Notes under the pieces: generated by a model | Told to the model about the DNA's origin: nothing | Seen by the model: the letters and a program-made list of their open reading frames with translations, nothing else | Database searches by the model: none | Assembly (NCBI RefSeq): GCF_014874065.1 | Contig: NZ_JADBEE010000002.1 | Location: 620,001-684,000 of the forward strand | DNA length: 64,000 bases | Reading direction: 5' to 3' | Source of the DNA: Nesterenkonia halotolerans | Lineage (GTDB): Bacteria; Actinomycetota; Actinomycetes; Actinomycetales; Micrococcaceae | Part shown: one piece after another, positions 7,752 through 16,630 of the stretch | How the letters are laid out: each line of letters opens with the position of its first letter | Numbering within the stretch: position 1 is the first letter of the stretch | Position numbers and translations under genes: made by a program

Positions 7752-9025
7752 TGTGCTGCCTTTCGATTCTGAGGGGTGTTCTGGTCCCGGGGGTAGATCT
7801 CCTCCGCGCGGGCGGTGAGCTCTCCGGAGGCCACCATGATGCTGAGCTGGTCCCCGCGGGTCAGCGTCCCTGCCTCGCGCAGGACCTCCCAGCCGGCTTC
7901 CCGCTGGGCCTGGACGACGGCGTAGCCACGGTCGAGGGTGGACTGCGGAGACAGTGAACGGACCCGGGCGCGGGTGTGGGAGACCCAGTCGGTGCCCCGT
8001 GCCAGTGCGGATTCCATGCCGAAGAGCGCGCGACGGCGCAGCCCCGCGAGCTCCTGGGAGCGGACGGAGAGCATGTCCTGGGGCTGGGCCAGCACCGGAC
8101 GAGAGCGCACGGCCTGCAGCCAATCGGTCTCTCGGCGCAGCAGTCGCTCCACTCCGGAGGACATGCGTTCCCGTGCCTGGCTGAGATTCTCACGCTCCTG
8201 AGCCTCGTCCACCACCAGCAGCTTGGCTGCCCCGGTGGGGGTCGAAGCGCGCATGTCAGCGACCTCGTCGAGCAGCGGCCGGTCCGCTTCATGCCCGATG
8301 GCTGAGACCACCGGGGTGCGCGCCGCCGCCACGGCCCGGATCAGCCGCTCATCGGAGAAGGGCAGGACGACCTCTTCCAGGGCGCCTCCGCCCCGGGCGA
8401 TCACGATCACCTCGACGGAGGCGTCGGCGTCGAGCTCTGCCAGAGCGGCGGCCACCTCCTGGGGTGCGGTGGGTCCCTGAGTCGCGACCTCACGGATCTC
8501 GAACTGGGCGGCCGCCCAGCGGGCATGGGTGTTGCGCAGGATGTCCTTCTTGGCGTCGGAGTTGCGGCCTGTGATCAGCCCGATGCGCAGCGGCAGCACC
8601 GGAAGCGACTGCTTCAGCTCGGCCCGGAAGAGTCCTTCGGCGGCCAGCTTCTGCTTGAGCTGTTCGATCCGGGCCAGCAGGTCTCCGAGCCCGACAGGCT
8701 TCATCTGCTGGGCCACCAGGGAGAGTCGCCCGGATTTCTCATAGAGATTCGGCTTGACCAGAGCGACCACTCGCGACCCGGGGGAGACGGTCCCGTTCAG
8801 CCCGCCCGCCACGGTGCGCCACGCGACGGTGGAGAAGGAGACCTCCTGCTCCAGATCGCGAAGCGTCATCCAGGCGTTGCCGTTGCGCAGGTTGAACTCC
8901 ACGAGCTGCCCCTCGACCCAGGTGGGTGGGGCCATCTCGATATGGGCCTTCAGCTTGCTGGAATAGGTGCTCAGCGGCCACGGCGTCTCGGCGGAGGTGT
9001 CTTGGGCCTGTGCCGGCTGGCTCAT
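7748..9025 (-). CDS. xseA: Exodeoxyribonuclease VII large subunit
   Basis: A 425-residue catalytic subunit. An N-terminal OB-fold (WVEGQLVEFNLRNGNAWMTLRD, residues ~37-60) is followed by the nuclease domain with LPLRIGLITGRNSDAKKDI near 150, the conserved IVIARGGGALEEVVLPFSDERLIRAVA block near 210-235, SAIGHEADRPLLDEVADMRASTPTGAA near 245-270, then a coiled-coil region for XseB binding and the C-terminal LDRGYAVV segment. It forms a translationally coupled operon with xseB. The neighbourhood with ispH and ychF is conserved in actinobacteria (for example Rv1107c-Rv1112 in M. tuberculosis). Confidence 0.95.
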   Translation of the reverse strand: MSQPAQAQDTSAETPWPLSTYSSKLKAHIEMAPPTWVEGQLVEFNLRNGNAWMTLRDLEQEVSFSTVAWRTVAGGLNGTVSPGSRVVALVKPNLYEKSGRLSLVAQQMKPVGLGDLLARIEQLKQKLAAEGLFRAELKQSLPVLPLRIGLITGRNSDAKKDILRNTHARWAAAQFEIREVATQGPTAPQEVAAALAELDADASVEVIVIARGGGALEEVVLPFSDERLIRAVAAARTPVVSAIGHEADRPLLDEVADMRASTPTGAAKLLVVDEAQERENLSQARERMSSGVERLLRRETDWLQAVRSRPVLAQPQDMLSVRSQELAGLRRRALFGMESALARGTDWVSHTRARVRSLSPQSTLDRGYAVVQAQREAGWEVLREAGTLTRGDQLSIMVASGELTARAEEIYPRDQNTPQNRKAAQ

Positions 9026-9139
9026 GCGCTGCTCCTGCTCATCGAAGAATTCTTCCCCTCGACGGTCTCACCCGGAAGGTTCTGTAAGGTGCTCTACAGC
9101 CTATGCCACCCCTCTGACACGCCTGAAGGAGTTATCCCC

Positions 9140-10045
9140 ATGCGTCAGGTCTTCAGCGTGATCGTGCTGCTGCTCGCCGCGCTGCTTGCAGCTTCCTCCC
9201 TTGCGGGGTTCCAGATCAACCAGCTGCTGCGTGAGGACGAGCCTATCCGCGAGATCGCCGGCGACCTGCCGGAGCAGGAGGCCTTCAGCGAGATCATCTC
9301 CGCTGAGCTGCTGGAGCGGGTGGAAGCAGAGCTCCCCAGCGTGATCTCTGCGCTGGTCGGCGATCGCGCCGATTCGCTGGTCGATGACCTCGTCGGCTCC
9401 ATGGTGGAGAACGAGCAGGTATCGGCAGCCTGGGATGACACGCTGCAGGAGACCCGCAGCGATTACACCGCACAGCTTGAAGGTGTCTTCGCCGACGGAA
9501 CCACGGGAGATGCCAGTGATCTTGATCTCGCGGTGGATCTGAGCCCGATGACCGAGGCGATGACGGAGCCGCTGCGCGAGGGCCTGGATTCCGCCCTGGG
9601 CTGGCTGCCCTTCGTGGACACCTCGAGCTTCGAGTTCCTCGCCCCTGAGGTGATGATCGATGTGGAGGCCACGCTGCAGGACGGCGCCGACCCCTACACC
9701 TGGGCGCTGCTCGCCGCCGCCAGCGAGCACTGGCTCGTGATCGCCATTGCGGCCGGAGTCGTGGCCCTGCTGGGCCTGCTGCTGGGACCGAGGCGCAGCC
9801 GCTGGGTGGCACTGACCGTGGGAGGACTCCTCGCACTGGGGCTGGGGCTCTGGATCGCGCTGACCGCGGCCGCACCGGACTTCGGACCGCTTCCCGATGC
9901 CGCCGCGCAGTCCCTGGTGGACCATGTCCAGGAGCAGTACACCGGGTGGGCTCAGCCGCCCTGGTGGATCTTCAGCGGAACGGCGGGCGCCGTCGTCGTC
10001 GTGGGGCTGCTGGGCAGTCTCATGCCGCGCAGCAAGCGGGCCTGA
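9140..10045 (+). CDS. Uncharacterised membrane protein
   Basis: A 301-residue protein. One N-terminal hydrophobic helix (residues ~4-24) precedes a ~165-residue acidic extracytoplasmic region with amphipathic helices (ELLERVEAELPSVISALVGDRADSLVDDLVGSMVE). The C-terminus has three further transmembrane segments (near 197-215, 222-242 and 275-295). ATG 9140 is preceded by GAAGGAG at 9125-9131. The frame is open further upstream, but that part overlaps xseA. No recognised enzymatic motif. It sits between xseA (divergent) and ispH (same strand). Confidence 0.75.
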   Translation: MRQVFSVIVLLLAALLAASSLAGFQINQLLREDEPIREIAGDLPEQEAFSEIISAELLERVEAELPSVISALVGDRADSLVDDLVGSMVENEQVSAAWDDTLQETRSDYTAQLEGVFADGTTGDASDLDLAVDLSPMTEAMTEPLREGLDSALGWLPFVDTSSFEFLAPEVMIDVEATLQDGADPYTWALLAAASEHWLVIAIAAGVVALLGLLLGPRRSRWVALTVGGLLALGLGLWIALTAAAPDFGPLPDAAAQSLVDHVQEQYTGWAQPPWWIFSGTAGAVVVVGLLGSLMPRSKRA

Positions 10046-10130
10046 CTTCTCACAGACGGCAGTCGCCGAGTGTCGCCACATACAGCGACGCAGTGTGACC
10101 CGGCCAAGCCCCCGCCGGTAGACTCTTGGC

Positions 10131-11243
10131 ATGACTTCCACCGCCACCGCCCCCGACGCTCCGGCACGGCGCCAGCACATCGCGGTCCCCATGCCGATGG
10201 TGCCCCGCAAGCGCCGCAGCCCCGAGGAGGTGGCCGCCGAGTCCACCTTCGAGGGACCGCGCAAGGTCCTGCTGGCTGCCCCGCGCGGCTATTGCGCCGG
10301 AGTGGACCGCGCCGTGGTCGCGGTGGAGAAGGCGCTGGATACCTACGGCGCCCCGGTGTACGTGCGCAAAGAGATCGTGCACAACCGCCACGTGGTCGAG
10401 ACGCTGCAGGAGAAGGGCGTCATCTTCGTGGAAGAGGCCGACGAGGTGCCCCACGGCGCGATGCTCGTCTTCTCCGCACACGGCGTCTCCCCAGCGGTGA
10501 AGGATCTGGCGGAGAGCCGCAATCTGCAGACCATCGACGCGACCTGCCCGCTGGTGACCAAGGTGCACCGCGAGTCGGTGCGCTTCGCGAAGGATGACTA
10601 CGAGATCCTGCTCATCGGCCACGAGGGCCATGAGGAGGTCGAAGGCACCTACGGCGAGGCGCCGGACAACACCACCATCGTCAACGGTCCCTGGGAGGTC
10701 GACGATCTCCAGGTGCGCAACCCCGACCGACTGATCTGGCTCTCGCAGACCACGCTGTCCGTGGACGAGACCATGGAGACCGTGCAGAAGCTGCGGGAAC
10801 GCTTCCCGAACCTGCAGGATCCGCCCTCGGACGACATCTGCTACGCCACCTCCAACCGCCAGGCGGCCATCAAGAAGGTCGCGCCCGACTCGGACCTGGT
10901 GATCGTGGTCGGCTCCGAGAACTCCTCGAACTCCGTGCGGCTCAAAGAGGTCGCCAAGGAGTACGGCGCCGCCCGCGCCGAGCGCGTGGACTACGCCAAC
11001 CAGGTCGATGAGGCATGGTTCCAGGACGCGGCGACGATCGGTGTGACCTCGGGCGCCTCGGTCCCCGAGGTCCTGGTCGACGACGTGCTGCGTCTGCTCG
11101 CCGACTACGGCTACGGCGAGGTCGAAGAGGTCGTCACGGCGGAGGAGGACATCGTGTTCTCGCTCCCCAAGGAGATCCGCCAGGCGCTCACCCAGGCCGG
11201 GCACGAGGACGTCGGCCGCGGCGGACGCAAGCGCAACGCCTAG
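10131..11243 (+). CDS. ispH: 4-Hydroxy-3-methylbut-2-enyl diphosphate reductase
   Basis: A 370-residue [4Fe-4S] enzyme, the last step of the MEP isoprenoid pathway, converting HMBPP to IPP and DMAPP. The three cluster cysteines are in [11 protein letters not shown] (Cys55), [11 protein letters not shown] and [11 protein letters not shown]. Also seen are the HNRHVVETL segment and the [10 protein letters not shown] motif. The first ~40 residues are a basic, family-variable extension. The enzyme supplies precursors for the carotenoid-type enzymes at 25.5-27.9 kb as well as for menaquinone. Confidence 0.96.
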   Translation: MTSTATAPDAPARRQHIAVPMPMVPRKRRSPEEVAAESTFEGPRKVLLAAPRGYCAGVDRAVVAVEKALDTYGAPVYVRKEIVHNRHVVETLQEKGVIFVEEADEVPHGAMLVFSAHGVSPAVKDLAESRNLQTIDATCPLVTKVHRESVRFAKDDYEILLIGHEGHEEVEGTYGEAPDNTTIVNGPWEVDDLQVRNPDRLIWLSQTTLSVDETMETVQKLRERFPNLQDPPSDDICYATSNRQAAIKKVAPDSDLVIVVGSENSSNSVRLKEVAKEYGAARAERVDYANQVDEAWFQDAATIGVTSGASVPEVLVDDVLRLLADYGYGEVEEVVTAEEDIVFSLPKEIRQALTQAGHEDVGRGGRKRNA

Positions 11244-11324
11244 CTCCACCAGCTGAGCCTCTCCGCTGGGTCTACACCCTTCGCGGTCCGGTTTCCCCGT
11301 TCGTCCGGGCGCCATTTCCCCATG

Positions 11325-11396
11325 TGTCGCATCGCTATGCCATGTCCCATCGCTATATCCGTCCAAAGGGATGGGACATGGCACACGCATGCGACA
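11325..11396. promoter_or_regulatory. 72-bp quadruple-site palindrome upstream of a TauE-type exporter
   Basis: Four copies of an 8-mer are arranged as two direct and two inverted sites: TGTCGCAT at 11325, TGTCCCAT at 11343, ATGGGACA at 11371 and ATGCGACA at 11389. Each pair is exactly 18 bp apart. The inner arms extend to 13 bp of perfect complementarity (11339-11351 with 11370-11382). It lies in the ispH-TauE gap and has no T-run after it. The symmetrical multi-site layout looks more like an operator for a dimer pair than a simple terminator, though a stable hairpin could form. Confidence 0.55.
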
Positions 11397-11437
11397 GTGC
11401 GTGAAGCAGTGGGCTGGAGCTGACATACGATGAACGT

Positions 11438-12202
11438 ATGACGGTGCTGGGCATGACGGCGGTGATCGCCGCCGCGGTGCTGATCGGCACGATCCTGCAG
11501 CGGGTCTCCGGCACCGGAGTGGGCCTTGTGGTGGCCCCGGTGCTCTCCATCCTTCTCGGACCTGCCTTCGGCGTGCTGGTCACCAATATGACCACCTTCG
11601 TCTCCGGCTGCCTGATCATGATCGCGGTGTGGTCGCAGGTCAGCTGGCGCCACTTCTGGCTGATCATGCCCGCCGCGGTGATCGGCGCGATCCCCGGCGC
11701 CTGGCTGGTGGGCCAGCTCAGCGCGGGGTGGCTCTCGATCATCGTGGGCGCGATCGTGGTCTTCGCGCTGCTGGTGACCGTCGCGCTGCCCCGGCTGCCG
11801 CATCTGCCCGGTCGATGCGCCGGGCTTCTCGCCGGGGTCCTCGGCGGGTTCTTCAATGCGGCCTCCGGTGTGGCGGCCCCGGTGATGGTCATCTACTCCC
11901 GGCTCTCGCGCTGGGACCAGCGCAGCTTCGCCGCGACGCTGCAGCCCATCTTCATGACCATGGGTGCGGTCTCCGTGCTGGCCAAGCTTGTGATCGGCTC
12001 CGTTGACCTCAACGGTCACGCGGGACCTTCACTGGGCTGGCTCTTCCCGGTCATCGTGGGGACCGTGGTGCTCGGAATCCTGATCGGCACCCAGTTGGCA
12101 AAACGCGTGTCCATTCCGGCTGCCCGCAGACTGGCGATGACGCTGGCCGGGCTCGGGGGAGCGGGGGCCATCATCCGCGGCACGCTCGAGGTGCTCGCGT
12201 GA
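11438..12202 (+). CDS. TauE/SafE-family (TSUP) membrane transporter
   Basis: A 254-residue polytopic membrane protein with about 8 hydrophobic segments and the TSUP-family start GTILQRVSGTGVGLVVAPVLSILLGP. The second half repeats the pattern with GGFFNAASGVAAPVMVIYSRL. The family exports or imports sulfite, sulfonates and other organic anions. The substrate here is unknown. The stop overlaps the GTG of the following MFS gene by 4 bp, so the two form an operon. A large palindrome lies upstream. Confidence 0.88.
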   Translation: MTVLGMTAVIAAAVLIGTILQRVSGTGVGLVVAPVLSILLGPAFGVLVTNMTTFVSGCLIMIAVWSQVSWRHFWLIMPAAVIGAIPGAWLVGQLSAGWLSIIVGAIVVFALLVTVALPRLPHLPGRCAGLLAGVLGGFFNAASGVAAPVMVIYSRLSRWDQRSFAATLQPIFMTMGAVSVLAKLVIGSVDLNGHAGPSLGWLFPVIVGTVVLGILIGTQLAKRVSIPAARRLAMTLAGLGGAGAIIRGTLEVLA

Positions 12203-13413
12203 CACCACGCGGCCCGGCGGGCCGCGACGGGCAGGCCGCCCCGCACAGCCGACGACTGCTGATCGCGCTGTTCTTCATCGGTGTCGCGACCTTCGCGCAG
12301 CTGTACTCTCCGCAGGGACTGCTCCCGCTCATCGCCGCCGAGCAGCAGGTCTCCGCGGACCGGGCGGCGCTGATGATCTCCGCGGCCACGCTCGGCCTCG
12401 CGCTGGGGGTGATTCCCTGGTCCTATGTCGGCGACGCCCACGGCCGGAAACCCGCCATGGTCTGGGCGATCAGCCTGGCCTGCCTCTTCGGTGGACTGGC
12501 CGTGCTGATGCCCGGCATCTCAGCAGAGTTCGGCTTCGAGCTGGCCCTGGTGCTGCGGTTCATCGAAGGCTTCATGCTCGGCGGCGTGCCGGCGCTGGCC
12601 GTGGCCTACCTCAACGAGGAGGTCAGTCCGAAGATCGCCGTGGCCGCGGCAGGCACCTACATCTCGGGCACCTCCCTGGGCGGGCTGACCGGACGCATCG
12701 TGGCCGCACCGGTGGGGGAGCAGCTGGGCTGGAAGATCGGGATGCTGATCGTCACGGTGATCGCCGCACTCTGTGTGCTGGTCTTCCTGAGGATGGCGCC
12801 GGCCGCGCAGAACTTCACCCCCGCCAGGGCCCGGCCAGGAGAGGCGCTGCGCTCACTCACCGGGAACCTGGGCTCGCCCACGCTGAGGATCCTCTACCTT
12901 CAGGGCTTTCTGACCATGGGCGGCTTCGTCGCGATGTACAACTTCCTCGGCTTCCACCTCACCGCGCCGCCGTTCTCCATCCCGCTGGGGATCGCCTCCT
13001 TCGTGTTCCTGGCCTACCTCGCGGGCACCTGGTCCTCCCCGCGCGCGGGCCGGCTGGCGGCGCGGTACTCCCGCAAGCCGGTGCTGCTGGCGGGGAACCT
13101 GATCATGATGCTCGGGGTGGGGCTGACGCTGATCCCGAATCTGGGGGTCGTCATCCTCGGCACCGTGGTGCTGACCGGGGGCTTCTTCGCCGCGCATGCG
13201 GTGGCCTCGGGGTGGGTCGGTGCTGCGGCCACGGCTGGTCGCGCGCAGTCGGCCTCGCTGTACAACCTCGGCTACTACGGGGGCTCCTCGTTGTTCGGCT
13301 ATCTCGGCGGAACGGCCCTGCACCTGGCCGGCTGGCCCGGGACGGTGGCGATGGTGCTCGGTCTGGCGGGGCTGGCGACCCTGCTGGCCGCCGTCGTGCT
13401 GCCCAAGAACTAG
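12199..13413 (+). CDS. Major facilitator superfamily transporter
   Basis: A 404-residue MFS permease with 12 predicted helices. TM1 starts IALFFIGVATFAQLYSPQGLLPLI. The loop 2-3 signature YVGDAHGRKPAMV (G-D-x-x-GRK) is near residue 75, with EGFMLGGVPALAVAYLNEE around 118-136. Overall it is close to the YnfM-like inner-membrane proteins that export organic compounds. Translation is likely coupled to the TauE gene through the GTGA overlap. Substrate unknown. Confidence 0.88.
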   Translation: MTPRGPAGRDGQAAPHSRRLLIALFFIGVATFAQLYSPQGLLPLIAAEQQVSADRAALMISAATLGLALGVIPWSYVGDAHGRKPAMVWAISLACLFGGLAVLMPGISAEFGFELALVLRFIEGFMLGGVPALAVAYLNEEVSPKIAVAAAGTYISGTSLGGLTGRIVAAPVGEQLGWKIGMLIVTVIAALCVLVFLRMAPAAQNFTPARARPGEALRSLTGNLGSPTLRILYLQGFLTMGGFVAMYNFLGFHLTAPPFSIPLGIASFVFLAYLAGTWSSPRAGRLAARYSRKPVLLAGNLIMMLGVGLTLIPNLGVVILGTVVLTGGFFAAHAVASGWVGAAATAGRAQSASLYNLGYYGGSSLFGYLGGTALHLAGWPGTVAMVLGLAGLATLLAAVVLPKN

Positions 13414-13555
13414 CTGTGTGGCAGCGCTGTGCGCAGCACCTAGACCGCGGAAGATTTCGGTTCCCGGTGGCAACCACCGTCCGGGCCGCGTAGAATCTGT
13501 GAGCCCTGTCACCAGATAGCGCACACCTGTCCAGCCACCAGCAGGAGTATCGGCA

Positions 13556-15214
13556 ATGACGCCTCCGCGTTCCCGTGTATCGGGCGACCATCTGAAGAAA
13601 TATGACCCCCGCACCCAGTCGGAGGCCGAGTCCGAGGAAAAGTCCGTAGGTGCTCGCGCTGAAGGGCTGGAGCGTCCGGCGCTGATCCGCCGGATGGTCG
13701 GCCTGGTCGGCGGCGTGGTCCTCGCGCTGCTGGTGTACCTGGTGATGCCGGGTGACCTCGAGGTCTGGCCCCGGCTGACGGCCGCCACCGCCGTGCTGAT
13801 GGCCATCTGGTGGATGACCGAAGCGATCCCGATCCCGGCCACCGCGCTGCTCCCGCTGATCATCTTCCCGCTGCTGGTCCCCTCGGGTGACGTCGGCAGC
13901 GCCGAGGAGGCCGTGGGCGGAGTATCCGTGGACGATGTGGGCGCCAGCTATGGCAACAACATCATCTTCCTGTTCATGGGCGGGTTCATGCTGGCCCTGG
14001 CGATGCAGCGCTGGAATCTGCACCGCCGGATCGCGCTGCTGACCCTGCGCGCCATGGGCTCCAAGCCGGCGAACCTGATCGCCGGATTCATGATCGCCAC
14101 CGGCTTCCTCTCCATGTGGGTCTCCAACACCGCCACCGCCGTGATGATGCTGCCCATCGGCGTCTCGGTGCTGATGCTGGTGAACAAGATCATCAAGGGT
14201 GAGGATCCGGAGACCGCCAAGTCCGCCGGTGAGGACGAGACCAACAACGCGCTGAAGTCCAACTTCGGGACCGCGCTGATGCTGGGCATCGCCTATGCCG
14301 CCTCGGTCGGCTCGCTGGGCACCATCATCGGCACCCCGCCGAACGCGCTGCTGGTCGGTCACATGGCCGAGAACCACGACCTCACCATCGGCTTCGGTCA
14401 GTGGATGCTGGTCGGCGTGCCGATCTCCGTGGTCATGCTCATCATCACCTGGGTGCTGTTGACCAAGGTGCTCTTCAAGCCCGAGATCGACGACATCCCC
14501 GGCGGTGGCGATCTCATCCGCGACGAGCTGCGCAAGCTCGGCCCGATGGCCGCCGGTGAGACGCGCGTGCTGATCATCTTCATCCTCGCCGCACTGTCCT
14601 GGGTCTCGATCCCGCTGATCTCCACGAACCTGCTCGGCATGGAGGATCCCTTCATCTCCGACGCCGGCATCGCGATGGTCGTGGGACTGCTCCTGTTCCT
14701 GCTCCCCGGCGGCGCCGCCAAGGGCGTGCGCCTGCTGGACTGGGAATACGCCGCGAAGCTGCCCTGGGGCGTGCTGCTGCTCTTCGGCGGCGGCCTGGCG
14801 CTCTCCGGACAGTTCGGCGACTCGGGACTCTCCACCTGGCTCGGCGAGCAGGTCGAGGGACTCTCCGGCATCCCGGTCTGGGTGCTCGTGCTGGTGGCCA
14901 CGGTCGGCATCCTGCTGCTCACCGAGATGACCTCCAACACGGCGACGGCGGCCACCTTCCTCCCGGTGGCCTCCGGAGTGGCGATGGGCACCGGTCTGGA
15001 CCCGCTGATCCTCGCCGCGCCGGTGGCGCTGGCCGCGACCTGCGCGTTCATGCTCCCGGTCGCCACACCGCCGAACGCCATCGCCTACGGCTCCGGATAC
15101 GTCACGATCGGACAGATGATCAAGGGCGGCATCTGGCTCAACGTGGCCGGAGTCATCTGCATCACGATCGTGTCCATGACCATCCTGGTCTGGGTCTTCG
15201 GGCTCAGCATCTAG
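13556..15214 (+). CDS. Sodium:dicarboxylate/anion symporter (DASS/SLC13 family)
   Basis: A 552-residue polytopic transporter. A hydrophilic N-terminus (~45 residues, acidic and Ser-rich) precedes TM1. The two SNT signature motifs of the DASS family are present: VSNTATAVMMLPIG in the first half and TSNTATAATFLPVA in the second. TPPNAI motifs follow each (IGTPPNALLVGH, VATPPNAIAYGSG). These form the dicarboxylate and Na+ sites. It imports C4 or C5 dicarboxylates such as succinate or malate. It is a single gene after a 142-bp gap, with an AGGAG-containing leader (GCAGGAGTATCGGCA before ATG). Confidence 0.92.
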   Translation: MTPPRSRVSGDHLKKYDPRTQSEAESEEKSVGARAEGLERPALIRRMVGLVGGVVLALLVYLVMPGDLEVWPRLTAATAVLMAIWWMTEAIPIPATALLPLIIFPLLVPSGDVGSAEEAVGGVSVDDVGASYGNNIIFLFMGGFMLALAMQRWNLHRRIALLTLRAMGSKPANLIAGFMIATGFLSMWVSNTATAVMMLPIGVSVLMLVNKIIKGEDPETAKSAGEDETNNALKSNFGTALMLGIAYAASVGSLGTIIGTPPNALLVGHMAENHDLTIGFGQWMLVGVPISVVMLIITWVLLTKVLFKPEIDDIPGGGDLIRDELRKLGPMAAGETRVLIIFILAALSWVSIPLISTNLLGMEDPFISDAGIAMVVGLLLFLLPGGAAKGVRLLDWEYAAKLPWGVLLLFGGGLALSGQFGDSGLSTWLGEQVEGLSGIPVWVLVLVATVGILLLTEMTSNTATAATFLPVASGVAMGTGLDPLILAAPVALAATCAFMLPVATPPNAIAYGSGYVTIGQMIKGGIWLNVAGVICITIVSMTILVWVFGLSI

Positions 15215-15230
15215 CGGTCAGCCTCGAGCA

Positions 15231-16442
15231 TCACTCCGAACTCGACCGTTCGGCCTCCAGCCGGGGACCCAACGGATTGACCTCGGTGCTCACCGCCGTG
15301 GCGCTCAGCGTCTCGCCGAGGTCCTCCAGCAGGCCCTCGGCAGACGCTGACTCCGCGGAGGGTTCACCCACCTCCAGTCGGCTCATCGCCTCCACCTTCG
15401 GCAGCACCTGCCGTTCGATGTTGCCGATGAGCCCGTTGTACGCGGTGACCGCCTGGCGCAGCCGATCCCCGGTGCGCGCCAGGTGTTCGCTCATCTTGGC
15501 CAGCCGCCGGTAGAGATCCCGCGAGTGATCCACTACCTCGCGGATGTTCTGCGCCAGCCGCTCCTGCCGCCAGGCAGCGGAGACGGCCTTCAGCGAGGCC
15601 AGCAGCGAGGCCGGGGACACCAGCGTGACGCCCTTGGACAGGGCGTCGTCGAGCAGATTCGGGTCCGCCTCCATCGCCGCAGAGAGCAGCGATTCCGCCG
15701 GCACGAAGCAGAACACCACATCGGGGGAGAGGTCCACGGCCTCCCAGTACCGCTTCTTGGCGAGTTCGTCCACGCGAGAGCGCAGCGCCTTGGCCTGCAG
15801 CGTGGGATTCGTGGCATTCAGCGGCGCCTTGGCATCGAGGACCACCTGACGCCCGCCGGGAAGGTGCACCACCATGTCCGGGATCAGCAGCTGGCCGTCC
15901 GCGCCGCGGGAGCTGTGCTGTTCGGTGAAGTCCACATGCGGGATCATTCCGGCAGCCTCCACCACCCGGCGCAGCTGCACCTCACCCCAGTGCCCGCGCG
16001 CGGAGTTCGAATGCAGGCTCCCGAGCAGCGCCTGCGTGGATTCGATGATCCGCGCATCGGTCTCCGCCGCGGCGGTCAGCTGCTGGCTCAGCCGCGAATG
16101 CTGGGCGGCCCGCTCGGTCTCCAGCTCCTGGACCCGGCGCTGCATCTCGGTGACGCCCTGACGCACCGGATGCAGCATCTCCACGAGGGTCTCGCGCTCC
16201 CGTGCGGCATCGGCGTCCTCCTCACGGCGCCGCTCCAGCTCCCACAGCCGACCCTTCGCCACGCTGAGCTCCTGCTGGGTCCCGGCAAGCTCCGCCTGGA
16301 CACCGGTGAGCTCCTGCTGCGAGCTCTCCAGCTGGCCTCGCAGCTGTCCGGCGTCATCGGTGCCCCGGCGCAGCAGGTAGAGCACCAGCCAGCTGCCGAG
16401 CACGCCGAGGAGAAGTCCGCTGAGAAAGTACACGAGGGTCAT
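15231..16442 (-). CDS. rmuC: DNA recombination protein RmuC
   Basis: A protein of ~403 residues. It has one N-terminal transmembrane helix (VYFLSGLLLGVLGSWLVLYLL), a coiled coil (residues ~25-110, Gln/Glu-rich) and then the RmuC nuclease-like domain (RGHWGEVQLRRVVEAAGM, then VVLDAKAPLNA near residue 205 and ALSKGVTLVSPASLLASLKAV near 280). RmuC limits recombination at inverted repeats. The frame is open to 16568, but that extension is a low-complexity Met/Ser/Pro stretch encoded by short tandem repeats. ATG 16442 or 16454 gives the normal N-terminus. Confidence 0.92.
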   Translation of the reverse strand: MTLVYFLSGLLLGVLGSWLVLYLLRRGTDDAGQLRGQLESSQQELTGVQAELAGTQQELSVAKGRLWELERRREEDADAARERETLVEMLHPVRQGVTEMQRRVQELETERAAQHSRLSQQLTAAAETDARIIESTQALLGSLHSNSARGHWGEVQLRRVVEAAGMIPHVDFTEQHSSRGADGQLLIPDMVVHLPGGRQVVLDAKAPLNATNPTLQAKALRSRVDELAKKRYWEAVDLSPDVVFCFVPAESLLSAAMEADPNLLDDALSKGVTLVSPASLLASLKAVSAAWRQERLAQNIREVVDHSRDLYRRLAKMSEHLARTGDRLRQAVTAYNGLIGNIERQVLPKVEAMSRLEVGEPSAESASAEGLLEDLGETLSATAVSTEVNPLGPRLEAERSSSE

Positions 16443-16491
16443 GCCACCCAGCATGCCACCGGGCACTGACATGGACGGGGACATGCAGGGG

Positions 16492-16539
16492 GACATCGGG
16501 GCTGACCTGGCGGGAGACATCAGGGCTGACCTGGATGGC
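16492..16539. repeat. Two 24-bp imperfect direct repeats upstream of rmuC
   Basis: GACATCGGGGCTGACCTGGC at 16492 recurs at 16516 as GACATCAGGGCTGACCTGGA, giving 24-bp units head to tail. They follow shorter related GGACATG units at 16470-16490. The array lies in the leader region between divergent rmuC and the histidine phosphatase gene. Function unknown. It could hold regulator sites or just be replication slippage. Confidence 0.6.
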
Positions 16540-16630
16540 GAGGTCCGCACCGGTATGCCCGCTGGCATAGGGTTGCAGCAGAGAAGCTGCGCCGCCTCAG
16601 GCGCTGTCCCCCAGAACCAGAGGAGCCCCG

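Noticed and set aside
8525-9139. N-terminal extension of the membrane protein ending at 10045
   Set aside because: This part is antisense to xseA; ATG 9140 has a good GAAGGAG and begins a membrane helix.
16443-16568. Longer rmuC start at 16568
   Set aside because: The added 42 residues are a repetitive Met/Ser/Pro stretch from DNA tandem repeats; RmuC normally begins just before its membrane helix.
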